Shown here: positions 1-6,670 of the stretch, piece by piece
Position numbering within the stretch: the first letter of the stretch is position 1
Layout: each line of letters opens with the position of its first letter
DNA from: JBBPYR01 sp038199755
Lineage (GTDB): Bacteria; Chloroflexota; Ktedonobacteria; Ktedonobacterales; Ktedonobacteraceae
Direction: 5' to 3'
DNA: 25,568 nucleotides
Assembly: GCA_038199755.1 (NCBI GenBank)
Contig: JBBPYR010000283.1
Span: 1 to 25,568 of the forward strand
Translations under genes and position numbers: made by a program
Notes under the pieces: generated by a model
The model's database searches: none
Told to the model about the DNA's origin: nothing
The model's input: the letters and a program-made list of their open reading frames with translations, nothing else

Positions 1-81
1 CCCTCCGCTCAATTCATTGAGCGAGATTCGCGGAATCACAGGCGATAAATCGCCCTGGGGCGCGATCAATCTGGCCCCTAC
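1..81. repeat. Dispersed palindromic repeat, family A (left end outside window)
   Basis: This stretch closely matches the complete element at 8411-8512: the same inner hairpins (CGCTCAATTCATTGAGCG and GGCGATAAATCGCC) and the same right arm, GCGCGAT(C/A)AATCTGGCCCCTAC. The left arm lies before base 1. It differs from the second copy by a few substitutions. It has no coding capacity and looks like a small non-autonomous palindromic element. Confidence 0.85.
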
Positions 82-116
82 GGATGGGTTTCTCTGATTA
101 CCAGGTTCATTAGTAA

Positions 117-147
117 ATGTGCATAAGCTGGTCCCTACGGAATTTGC
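117..147 (-). repeat. Dispersed repeat, family C fragment
   Basis: Bases 122-144 are the reverse complement of 25366-25388 (core CCGTAGGGACCAGCTTATG). The same core begins the 25464-25541 palindrome. It lies in non-coding DNA about 40 bases after the family A copy, so the left edge of the window is a small cluster of repeats. Confidence 0.75.
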
Positions 148-366
148 AACCGCCCTGCTTACTTACACGGACAACACGTACCCATGTATATTCTTCGTGC
201 TATCATAATCGTCTCACCCTTTTCGGTCAAGTACTTTACTTCTGAAATTCGCCAGCAGCAAATGGTAGAGGAAAACCACAAATGCATTGTATGACCTTCT
301 TCTGCCATTTCCTAACAAAAAATACGGTGAAATAGCCCAAATTTCTCCACAGCAAATACGAATTTT

Positions 367-508
367 CGTGGATAAGTGGGGGATAACTTTGTGGATAACC
401 TGGGATAACTCGGCTATCACGGTGGATAACCTGCGCATAACTCGCTGTCACAACATTTTTGAGCGTGATTTTTGTCCTCTTTTGCAGCAACATATCCACA
501 TATCCACA
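367..508. promoter_or_regulatory. Cluster of DnaA-box-like motifs (candidate origin or DnaA-responsive region)
   Basis: One perfect box, TGTGGATAA, lies at 390-398. Same-direction near-matches are CGTGGATAA (367-375), GGGGGATAA (378-386), CTGGGATAA (400-408), GGTGGATAA (421-429) and the weaker TGCGCATAA (432-440). Two opposite-direction ATATCCACA boxes follow at 492-500 and 500-508. The GGATAA cores start at 370, 381, 393, 403, 424 and 435, steps of 11, 12, 10, 21 and 11 bases, so all face one side of the helix. An AT-rich tract follows, then dnaB. DnaA boxes are TTATCCACA in most bacteria. Function as oriC is inference; it could instead autoregulate the primosome operon. Confidence 0.6.
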
Positions 509-666
509 CAGCTCATCAATTGGGACCATTTGATTTCCTTCTCAATATCCGTTACACTTGTTGAGCACACAAAAATTTTGCAAATACCCTTACCTACTCT
601 CCCTTTCCAGAGGGATTGTTGTGCTCATTTATTTTCAATAAGTAAGAACGTATGTGCGAAAATATA

Positions 667-675
667 TGCTATAAT
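667..675 (+). promoter_or_regulatory. Extended -10 promoter for the dnaB operon
   Basis: TGCTATAAT (TGn plus consensus TATAAT at 670-675). No good -35 lies 17 bases upstream, as is common for extended -10 promoters. It predicts a leader of about 140 bases before the GTG of dnaB at 826. Confidence 0.5.
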
Positions 676-825
676 GCACCAAACCCTGAGAAGTGGTGGC
701 AAGAACGTTGTTTCTGCTAGGAGAGCATTTATCAAAGCGCAAACAAGTGTACGCATATGCTGTATCAAAATAAACGGACCGTATTGCATCAATCTCAATG
801 TATTTCGTAAACTGGAGCTAAGCCT

Positions 826-2772
826 GTGGAAAAGCTGTTGCCACAAAATATCGAAGCTGAATGTGGTGTCTTGGGAAGTATTATTATCGATCCCGACGCC
901 ATCGTGCAGGTGGCAGACTTCCTCTTTGCCGAGGACTTCTATCGAGACGCCCACCGTACTATCTATGAGGTGATCACACAGCTTTATGAGCAGCGCGAAC
1001 CCGCAGACTTCATCACCATCTGTGACGAACTAGAGCGACGCAACAAGCTCAATGAGGTTGGCGGGCCCGCCTATATCACCTCGCTCATCAACCAGGTGCC
1101 TACCAGCGGCAACGTCGAATACTACGGGCGTATTGTGGAGCGCATGGCCATTCTGCGCCGCTTGATTCACGCGGCGGGCCAGATTGCCGCCATTGCCTAC
1201 GATGAAAGCGACGCCGAAGCCGCCCTTGATAAAGCCGAACAACTGATCTTTACCATTAGCCAGCGACACACACGCGCCGACTTTTCCCCCTTGAGTGAAA
1301 TCCTTTCCACTTATATGGAGAAACTCGACCAAGTACACGAACGACGTGGCAGCATCGTGGGTGTCCCGACCGGCTTCACTGACCTAGATCGGCTCACCGG
1401 CGGCCTGCAAAGGTCGGATTTGATTATTCTCGCTGCTCGGCCTGCGATGGGTAAAACGAGCTTGGCTCTCAGCCTTGCCCATAATTCCGCTATCCAACAC
1501 AAGCAATCTATTGCCGTTTTCAGCTTGGAGATGAGCAAGGAACAACTGGTGCAGCGTATCCTTTCCATGGATGCGGGCGTTGATCAGCAGCGTCTGCGGA
1601 CAGGCTGGATTGAAGACGAAGAGTGGGAGCGCATCATCTACTCGATGGGCACGCTTTCCGAGGCCAACATCTGGATTGAAGATACGGCGGGTATTACTAC
1701 AACCGAGATGCGTAGCAAGGCACGCCGCCTGCAAGCCGAACATGGCGTAGACCTGATTATTGTTGACTACCTACAACTGATGCAATCAACCATGAACGGT
1801 GTACGCAACAAAAACCGTGAGCAAGAAATTTCTGAGATCAGCCGCAATCTCAAGGGGCTGGCCCGCGAACTCAATGTGCCGGTAGTGGCCCTCGCACAGC
1901 TATCGCGTGCAGTTGAGAGCCGCCAATCGAAGGTACCGCAGCTATCAGACCTTCGTGAAAGCGGTTGCTTAACAGGAGATAGCCTTGTTTATCTACCTGA
2001 CGAAGGTATTTACAAACCCATCGCACAATTAGTAGGAAAACAGGATTTTCGGGTGCTTGCCCTAAACACAGCTACGTGGCAACTTGAACCACATCCTGTC
2101 ACAAGCGCATTCACGACAGGATGTAAACCTGTCTATAAAATGACAACCCGACTAGGGCACACAATCCGCGCAACAGCCAACCACAAGTTCTTGACCATAC
2201 ACGGATGGCAGAGACTAGATGAATTGTCTAAAGGTATAAACATTGCTACGCCCTTACAGCAGGTAAACGTTCTCTCAGCGAACGCTTTCGTATCCGTAGG
2301 GGCGGGGGCGGCAAATGATGAGGGGAGGGGACCCTTGCGGTCGCCCATGCTCAGGGGAACAGAAATCGTTGAGGGTGCGTTTTCCCCTCCCCATGGGCGA
2401 CCGCAAGGGTCCCCTCCCCTCTACACCGCTACCCCCGCCCCTACGGGATATAGAGAGCAAAGCGATGTATATTGGGATGAAATCGTTTCAATTGTGCCAG
2501 ATGGCGAAGCAGATGTGTACGATTTGACAGTTGATGGACTACACAATTTTGTGGCAGACAACATCATTGTTCATAATAGTATAGAGCAGGACGCGGACAT
2601 CGTCATGTTCATCTATCGCGACGATGTCTACAATCCCGACTCGGAACGCAAAAACATCGCGGACATCATCATAGCCAAACACCGCAACGGGCCCGTAGGC
2701 GAAATCAGTCTCTATTTCCAAGCCAGCCAGACGCGCTTCCGCGATCTGGAGGCCACACCACCAGCAGAATAA
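826..2772 (+). CDS. dnaB: Replicative DNA helicase DnaB with an in-frame mini-intein
   Basis: Hexameric replicative helicase that unwinds the fork and recruits primase. The 648-residue precursor should splice to a 444-residue helicase, the normal DnaB length. The N-terminal domain (about 1-100) is followed by the RecA-like motor: Walker A PAMGKTS (206-212) and Walker B LIIVDYLQL around D314. The intein occupies residues 381-584, between RESG and SIEQDAD, the same position as the Synechocystis DnaB intein. The start is GTG at 826, chosen because MEKLLPQNIEAE is the usual DnaB beginning and GGAG at 814-817 is well spaced. It heads an operon with a DnaD-domain protein and a helicase loader, so the three probably work together in helicase loading. 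Confidence 0.97.
   Translation: MEKLLPQNIEAECGVLGSIIIDPDAIVQVADFLFAEDFYRDAHRTIYEVITQLYEQREPADFITICDELERRNKLNEVGGPAYITSLINQVPTSGNVEYYGRIVERMAILRRLIHAAGQIAAIAYDESDAEAALDKAEQLIFTISQRHTRADFSPLSEILSTYMEKLDQVHERRGSIVGVPTGFTDLDRLTGGLQRSDLIILAARPAMGKTSLALSLAHNSAIQHKQSIAVFSLEMSKEQLVQRILSMDAGVDQQRLRTGWIEDEEWERIIYSMGTLSEANIWIEDTAGITTTEMRSKARRLQAEHGVDLIIVDYLQLMQSTMNGVRNKNREQEISEISRNLKGLARELNVPVVALAQLSRAVESRQSKVPQLSDLRESGCLTGDSLVYLPDEGIYKPIAQLVGKQDFRVLALNTATWQLEPHPVTSAFTTGCKPVYKMTTRLGHTIRATANHKFLTIHGWQRLDELSKGINIATPLQQVNVLSANAFVSVGAGAANDEGRGPLRSPMLRGTEIVEGAFSPPHGRPQGSPPLYTATPAPTGYREQSDVYWDEIVSIVPDGEADVYDLTVDGLHNFVADNIIVHNSIEQDADIVMFIYRDDVYNPDSERKNIADIIIAKHRNGPVGEISLYFQASQTRFRDLEATPPAE
1966..2577 (+). other. 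DnaB mini-intein (204 residues, no homing endonuclease)
   Basis: Self-splicing protein element. Visible splicing residues: Cys1 with CLTGDSLVYL (block A), ATANHKF (block B, TxxH), the block F segment VYDLTVDGLHNFV, and the C-terminal IIVHN followed by Ser+1 of the extein. All residues needed for splicing appear present. There is no LAGLIDADG or HNH motif. The endonuclease position instead carries about 50 residues encoded by a palindromic DNA repeat (2294-2446). Without that insert the splicing core would be about 150 residues, near the minimum for known mini-inteins. Splicing competence is inferred from motifs only. Confidence 0.93.
2294..2446. repeat. Family B palindromic repeat inserted in frame inside the DnaB intein
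   Basis: Perfect 30-base inverted arms at 2320-2349 and 2392-2421 (core GGGACCCTTGCGGTCGCCC), flanked by outer arms GTAGGGGCGGGGG (2296-2308) and CCCCCGCCCCTAC (2432-2444). The element reads through without a stop and encodes Gly/Pro/Arg-rich peptides such as HGRPQGSPP. A related half-copy lies at 10395-10452. Confidence 0.9.
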
Positions 2773-2788
2773 ATTGAGGGTGGAGATC

Positions 2789-3643
2789 ATGACAACATTT
2801 ACCGGCTTTCCCTCGGGAAAGAACCCTTTTGTACCGATACCAGAGGTCTTCTTTACCAAAGTGCTACCCGACATCGAGGATAGCGCAGAACTAAAGGTGA
2901 CACTGCATATTTTCTGGCTCCTGGCACAAAAACAAGGCAATCCGCGTTGTACAAGTGACAGGGAACTACAAACGGACCAGATTCTGCTACGCAGCTTAAA
3001 GCGACGTGGCGATCCACGGCCTGCTGAAGAACGTTTGCGCCAGGGACTCGAACAGGCCGTGGCACGCGGCACGCTGCTGCACATCAACCTGCGACTGGTA
3101 AGCGAAGGCAACGAACTGGGAGAACGTATCAACTGGTACTTCTTCAATACCGTCCGCAGCCGCAAAGTCGTAGCAGAACTGCAAGGCAGCGAAATAGTAC
3201 CCGTGCGACTCTTGAGTAAAGAGATGCCAAGCGGGACAGGGACAAGCGAGACAAATGAGGTAATAGAGGGACAGGAAGAAATAACTCAGGCCGCACAGAT
3301 CGTTTCTGTAGGCGAGCATGTGACCGTGGGAGGGTATACCAGTAAAGGCAATATAGACAAGCAGGGGAAACGGGGAAATGGGAATAGCGAAACAGCCGAA
3401 GTCGTTCGTAATATACATATTCAGGTAGAACGTCCTAATATTTTTACCTTATATGAACAAAACATCGGATTGCTTTCACCACTTATTGCAGATGAATTGA
3501 AAGACGCGGCAGACCACTATCCAGCAGACTGGATTGAAGCGGCCTTTCGCGCAGCGGTCCAACATAATAAGCGAAAATGGAGTTATATTCACGCCATCTT
3601 ACGGCGTTGGGAAACGGAAGGCAGGCAAGCATGGAACGCCTGA
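2789..3643 (+). CDS. DnaD-domain replication protein
   Basis: A 284-residue protein. The C-terminal part (about 220-280) has the DnaD/DnaB_2 pattern: LYEQNIGLLSPLIADELKD, then ADWIEAAFRAAV and WSYIHAILRRWE. The N-terminal half (FFTKVLPDIEDSAELKVTLHIF onward) resembles the winged-helix module of DnaD-type proteins, and a charged low-complexity linker joins the two. In Firmicutes, DnaD helps bring the helicase-loader complex to origin DNA; a similar role here is inferred from position between dnaB and the loader gene. ATG at 2789 is preferred over an in-frame TTG at 2774 because GAGGG (2776-2780) is well spaced for it. It starts 16 bases after dnaB ends and overlaps the next gene, so translation is probably coupled. 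Confidence 0.82.
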   Translation: MTTFTGFPSGKNPFVPIPEVFFTKVLPDIEDSAELKVTLHIFWLLAQKQGNPRCTSDRELQTDQILLRSLKRRGDPRPAEERLRQGLEQAVARGTLLHINLRLVSEGNELGERINWYFFNTVRSRKVVAELQGSEIVPVRLLSKEMPSGTGTSETNEVIEGQEEITQAAQIVSVGEHVTVGGYTSKGNIDKQGKRGNGNSETAEVVRNIHIQVERPNIFTLYEQNIGLLSPLIADELKDAADHYPADWIEAAFRAAVQHNKRKWSYIHAILRRWETEGRQAWNA

Positions 3644-5454
3644 ATGATATCATCAATAAAGCAACACAACGGCGTCAGTATTCGCAGCAGCAACAACAGC
3701 AGCAGCGCGCCGCCCAGCAACAGCAGCCTTATGGTTCATCCAGACAACCACAAGGGCAGCGATCAGCCGCGCCAAACCAGCCAGTGCCGCCTGCTCAACA
3801 GCATTATGCACAACAGCCACAAATGCCGCAGATACCACCCACGCCACTCGTACAACAAACACGCCAGATGCCTGCTTACCGCCATACCCATACACGCGCC
3901 TCAGCGGAACAAATGGCACAGCAAGATCAAAACAGCATGCAACGGAGCCAGAACACACAACGCACGCCAAACAGCCATCCGTCAAACTATAGCCAACAAA
4001 TGTCTTCTAACAAACAGCGTTATACAGGGGAAGAGTCAGTTCATCCCATACCACGGGTGGAGCCACAACTTTCGCAAACGTCGGTGCGTCCCCTACACCC
4101 GTCTTTCCCACGCCAGCAGCAGGTACCTAAGACGCCATCATCCTCTCCTATGCAGCAACGCTCAGAGGAACGTGGCGGCATGTCATCTCGCTCATCTTAC
4201 TATACGCAAGAGCAGGCGAATTCCATGCCATCCGCCTATGCACACGGTAATTATCAGAATGATCCCAACAGCAATTACCAGGCACCCATGCCCGCCGACG
4301 TCATGACGGGCGACGAAGAAGAAGTAACGATGGAATATGGTGATTGGGAAGGCGAAAACGAAGAGGGAGCTTCATATCAACCGAGAGAAGCTGAAATCTA
4401 CACCCCCGTTGCGCCACCTGCATCCAGGAGTACCTACGCCTCGCACTATGGCCAGCCATACATGGCACGCGAACAATATGCCGCATATGCGCCAGAGGGA
4501 GAATTACCTTCACCGCAAGCACGTGATGCCCAAGAAATGCATCGCCCGCCAGTAGCGAAGCACGTGCCTGTTACACGCATACAAGAGATACCCACCTACC
4601 ACAGTAAAACACAACAGCTTGACACCGCAATGGAGGCCCGTTTCGGCTCAGGCGCAGCGGCACACATGCAACACATGCAAGAGCCTTCACGCCAACTTAT
4701 CGCCCGCGAAACACTCACACCTGCCTCCACCAACATACAGATGTTGACAAAGGCCGTTTGTGCAAAATGTAAGGGAGCGGGCTATCGACGCGCCGACGTG
4801 CCCTTTGGCCATCCTAATTTCGGCAAGCCTATCGCCTGTGAGTGTAAAGAGGCCGAACGTAAAGAGAAACGTCGCCAACAACTCGTCGAACTATCCGACT
4901 TGAGCGCATTTCATGATAAGCATTTTGACAATTTCAACACGCGCATCCCTGGTATCCATCCATCAGTTATCGAAGCGTGGAAAGAGGCCTACCACTTTGC
5001 GCAAAATCCGAAGGGCTGGCTCGTCTTCATCGGCACAAACGGCTGTGGCAAAACACACCTAGCCTCCGCCATTGCCAACCAAAGCCTGAATGATGGCATG
5101 ATGGTGCTCTTCTCCGTCGTTCCTGAACTGCTCGATCACCTGCGCAGTGCTTTTGCGCCAACGGCAACCCAGGTCTACGATCAGCTATTTAGCAAGATGC
5201 GCGAAGCAGAACTGCTCGTGCTCGACGATCTTGGTGCCCACTATAGCACCCCATGGGCCACAGAAAAGCTCTATCAATTGCTCAACTATCGTTATAGTTG
5301 GAGCATGCCCACGGTCATAACCACCAATAACGTTGGGCTACAATCCATCGACATTCGCCTCAGTTCGCGCATGATGGATAGCAGCCTCGTCACCGTCATC
5401 AACCTTGAACATGCAAAAGATCGCCGTCCCTATCTGCCACGCCGCGATATGTAG
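3631..5454 (+). CDS. DnaI/DnaC-like helicase loader ATPase with long Gln-rich N-terminal extension
   Basis: A 607-residue protein. The C-terminal ~240 residues form an AAA+ ATPase of the DnaC/DnaI/IstB class: Walker A GTNGCGKT (468-475), Walker B LLVLDDLG (D532, D533), sensor-1-like TTNN, and RLSSRMMD with a likely arginine finger. Just before it is a zinc-finger-like cluster, C377-x2-C380 and C403-x-C405, as in DnaI. The first ~365 residues are low-complexity and rich in Gln, Pro, Ser and His, with poly-Gln runs, and are probably disordered. Known loaders are usually about 250-310 residues, so the extension is exceptional. The start at 3631 overlaps the end of the DnaD-like gene. Its likely job is loading DnaB at the origin. 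IstB of transposons shares this fold, but the operon argues for a loader. Confidence 0.88.
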   Translation: MERLNDIINKATQRRQYSQQQQQQQRAAQQQQPYGSSRQPQGQRSAAPNQPVPPAQQHYAQQPQMPQIPPTPLVQQTRQMPAYRHTHTRASAEQMAQQDQNSMQRSQNTQRTPNSHPSNYSQQMSSNKQRYTGEESVHPIPRVEPQLSQTSVRPLHPSFPRQQQVPKTPSSSPMQQRSEERGGMSSRSSYYTQEQANSMPSAYAHGNYQNDPNSNYQAPMPADVMTGDEEEVTMEYGDWEGENEEGASYQPREAEIYTPVAPPASRSTYASHYGQPYMAREQYAAYAPEGELPSPQARDAQEMHRPPVAKHVPVTRIQEIPTYHSKTQQLDTAMEARFGSGAAAHMQHMQEPSRQLIARETLTPASTNIQMLTKAVCAKCKGAGYRRADVPFGHPNFGKPIACECKEAERKEKRRQQLVELSDLSAFHDKHFDNFNTRIPGIHPSVIEAWKEAYHFAQNPKGWLVFIGTNGCGKTHLASAIANQSLNDGMMVLFSVVPELLDHLRSAFAPTATQVYDQLFSKMREAELLVLDDLGAHYSTPWATEKLYQLLNYRYSWSMPTVITTNNVGLQSIDIRLSSRMMDSSLVTVINLEHAKDRRPYLPRRDM

Positions 5455-5536
5455 CAGGATGTTCACGAGAGGGCTTGCGGGTGCCCTTACGCAACATGTA
5501 ACTCCTTTCGTGAATGTCTTGGAGGAGAGACCCCCT

Positions 5537-5734
5537 ATGCCAACATGTTATGATTGCGAGGGCACCCAATACGTGCTCAACACCTATGATTGCCCAAAAT
5601 GTGACGGCACGGGCGAGATCGTCATCTCCGACCTGCAAGGGCGCGAAAAGGTCATTTCTTGCTCGTTTTGTGACAATGGACATATCTACAAAGAAGAACC
5701 TTGCGACACCTGTCAAGGGACGGGTGTTATTTAA
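5537..5734 (+). CDS. Small DnaJ-type zinc-finger protein (four CxxC motifs)
   Basis: A 65-residue protein made almost entirely of four zinc-binding knuckles: CYDCEGTQ, CPKCDGTG, CSFCDNGH and CDTCQGTG. This is the spacing of the cysteine-rich region of DnaJ (CxxCxGxG), without a J domain or substrate-binding domains. A strong ribosome site, GGAGGAGAG (5521-5529), precedes ATG 5537 and fixes the start; an upstream in-frame ATG at 5405 would overlap the loader gene. It begins 82 bases after the loader gene and probably shares its transcript. A role as a zinc-binding partner of the primosome or as a small chaperone-like adaptor is a guess from position. Confidence 0.8.
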   Translation: MPTCYDCEGTQYVLNTYDCPKCDGTGEIVISDLQGREKVISCSFCDNGHIYKEEPCDTCQGTGVI

Positions 5735-5785
5735 CAGCTTATTTTCACTCTCCTTCAACGAGTGCTAAATATTTGCTGTTTTTAC

Positions 5786-5814
5786 TTGCGTTTTATTTTT
5801 CCAGGTGCTATCAT
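5786..5814 (+). promoter_or_regulatory. Promoter for clpP
   Basis: TTGCGT (5786-5791), 17-base spacer, TATCAT (5809-5814) with an extended TGC just upstream. It predicts a leader of about 105 bases. The leader can form small hairpins (GACCTTC 5840-5846 with GAAGGTC 5866-5872; TTCCGC with GCGGAA around 5877-5896) before the ribosome site. Confidence 0.45.
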
Positions 5815-5926
5815 AACGGTACAAGTTTCCGTCGTGACGGACCTTCTTCACATTCTCGTTTTACTGAAGGTCACTCTTCCGCATATGTCGCGGAAAGGAC
5901 CAATGATAGATAATTAAGGAGCAAAT

Positions 5927-6589
5927 ATGGGCAGCGTTTTCAATCCACGCGATCCAAAATGGATAAATGAGTCCAGAGATTTTCTGGAGCCTCGCGGCAT
6001 GATTCCAGCGGTCATCGAGTCAACCCCACGTGGTGAGCGATCCTGGGACCTCTACTCTCGTCTGTTGAAGGAACGCATCATCTTCATCGGCACGCCTATT
6101 GATGACAATGTAGCCAACAGTATCGTCGCACAGTTGCTGTACCTCCAGAGCGAGGACGCCACTAAAGACATCAACATGTACATCAACTCTCCCGGTGGCA
6201 GTATCTATGCAGGTCTGGCAATCTATGACACCATGCAGTGGCTGCGCCCAGAGGTTTCTACCGTTTGTATGGGTATGGCGATGAGCATGGGTGCCGTGAT
6301 TTTGACAGCTGGCGCCAAGGGCAAGCGTTTCGCGCTCCCCAATTCCACTATGCTGATTCACCAGCCACTCGGTGGTGCTGAAGGTCAGGCAACCGATATC
6401 GAGATTACCGCACGCGAAATCCTGCGCCTGCGCCGTAGCCTCTACGATATCATCTCCCATCATACCGGCCAGACGATGGAGCGCATCCAGCAAGACTCTG
6501 ACCGCAACTACTACCTCACCGCTCCCCAGGCCGTCGAGTACGGTTTGATCGATGAGGTCTTGGCACCTAACGAAGAGCGCGACCGCTAG
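5927..6589 (+). CDS. clpP: ATP-dependent Clp protease proteolytic subunit with Asn in the triad
   Basis: Serine protease that forms the barrel-shaped Clp chamber and degrades proteins fed by Clp ATPases. It has 220 residues and starts at ATG 5927 with AAGGAG nearby. The nucleophile is Ser120 (GMAMSMGAV) and the base is His145 (MLIHQPLGG). The third residue, 49 positions after His with no gap in alignment to Bacillus subtilis ClpP (D172), is Asn194 (SDRNYYL, codon 6506-6508). The N terminus carries about 22 residues before the usual ClpP start, possibly a propeptide. Listeria ClpP1 has a comparable Asn and depends on a second ClpP, so this copy may work as a mixed ring with a paralogue outside the window. 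It has its own promoter and no obvious co-transcribed partner. Confidence 0.97.
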   Translation: MGSVFNPRDPKWINESRDFLEPRGMIPAVIESTPRGERSWDLYSRLLKERIIFIGTPIDDNVANSIVAQLLYLQSEDATKDINMYINSPGGSIYAGLAIYDTMQWLRPEVSTVCMGMAMSMGAVILTAGAKGKRFALPNSTMLIHQPLGGAEGQATDIEITAREILRLRRSLYDIISHHTGQTMERIQQDSDRNYYLTAPQAVEYGLIDEVLAPNEERDR

Positions 6590-6600
6590 ACTCAGTGTTT

Positions 6601-6657
6601 TTCGTGTAGAGGACGGGGCATGATTGGTTTACAATCTGGCCACGTCCTCTACACGAA
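6601..6657. terminator. 15-bp inverted repeat after clpP
   Basis: TTCGTGTAGAGGACG (6601-6615) is exactly complementary to 6643-6657, with a 27-base loop. It begins 11 bases after the clpP stop. No T-run follows on the plus strand, so it is not a textbook intrinsic terminator; it may stabilise the 3' end or be a small repeat. Confidence 0.45.
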
Positions 6658-6670
6658 TGAGTAGTAATAG

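Larger units (their letters stand above)
1..825. other. Long non-coding region upstream of dnaB
   Basis: No convincing gene lies in these 825 bases. Open frames here, including one at 287-973 that runs into dnaB, are low-complexity and lack a ribosome site or recognisable protein features. The region holds repeat fragments at 1-81 and 117-147, a phased cluster of DnaA-box-like motifs (367-508), an AT-rich stretch from about 510 to 800, and an extended -10 promoter at 667-675. Confidence 0.7.

Noticed and set aside
287..973. Long open frame overlapping the start of dnaB
   Set aside because: It has no ribosome site, low-complexity composition, covers the DnaA-box cluster and overlaps dnaB by about 150 bases in another frame.
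3644..4306. Second open frame inside the loader's Gln-rich region
   Set aside because: CAG/CAA repeats naturally stay open in other frames (AGC/GCA); no independent start signal or protein features.
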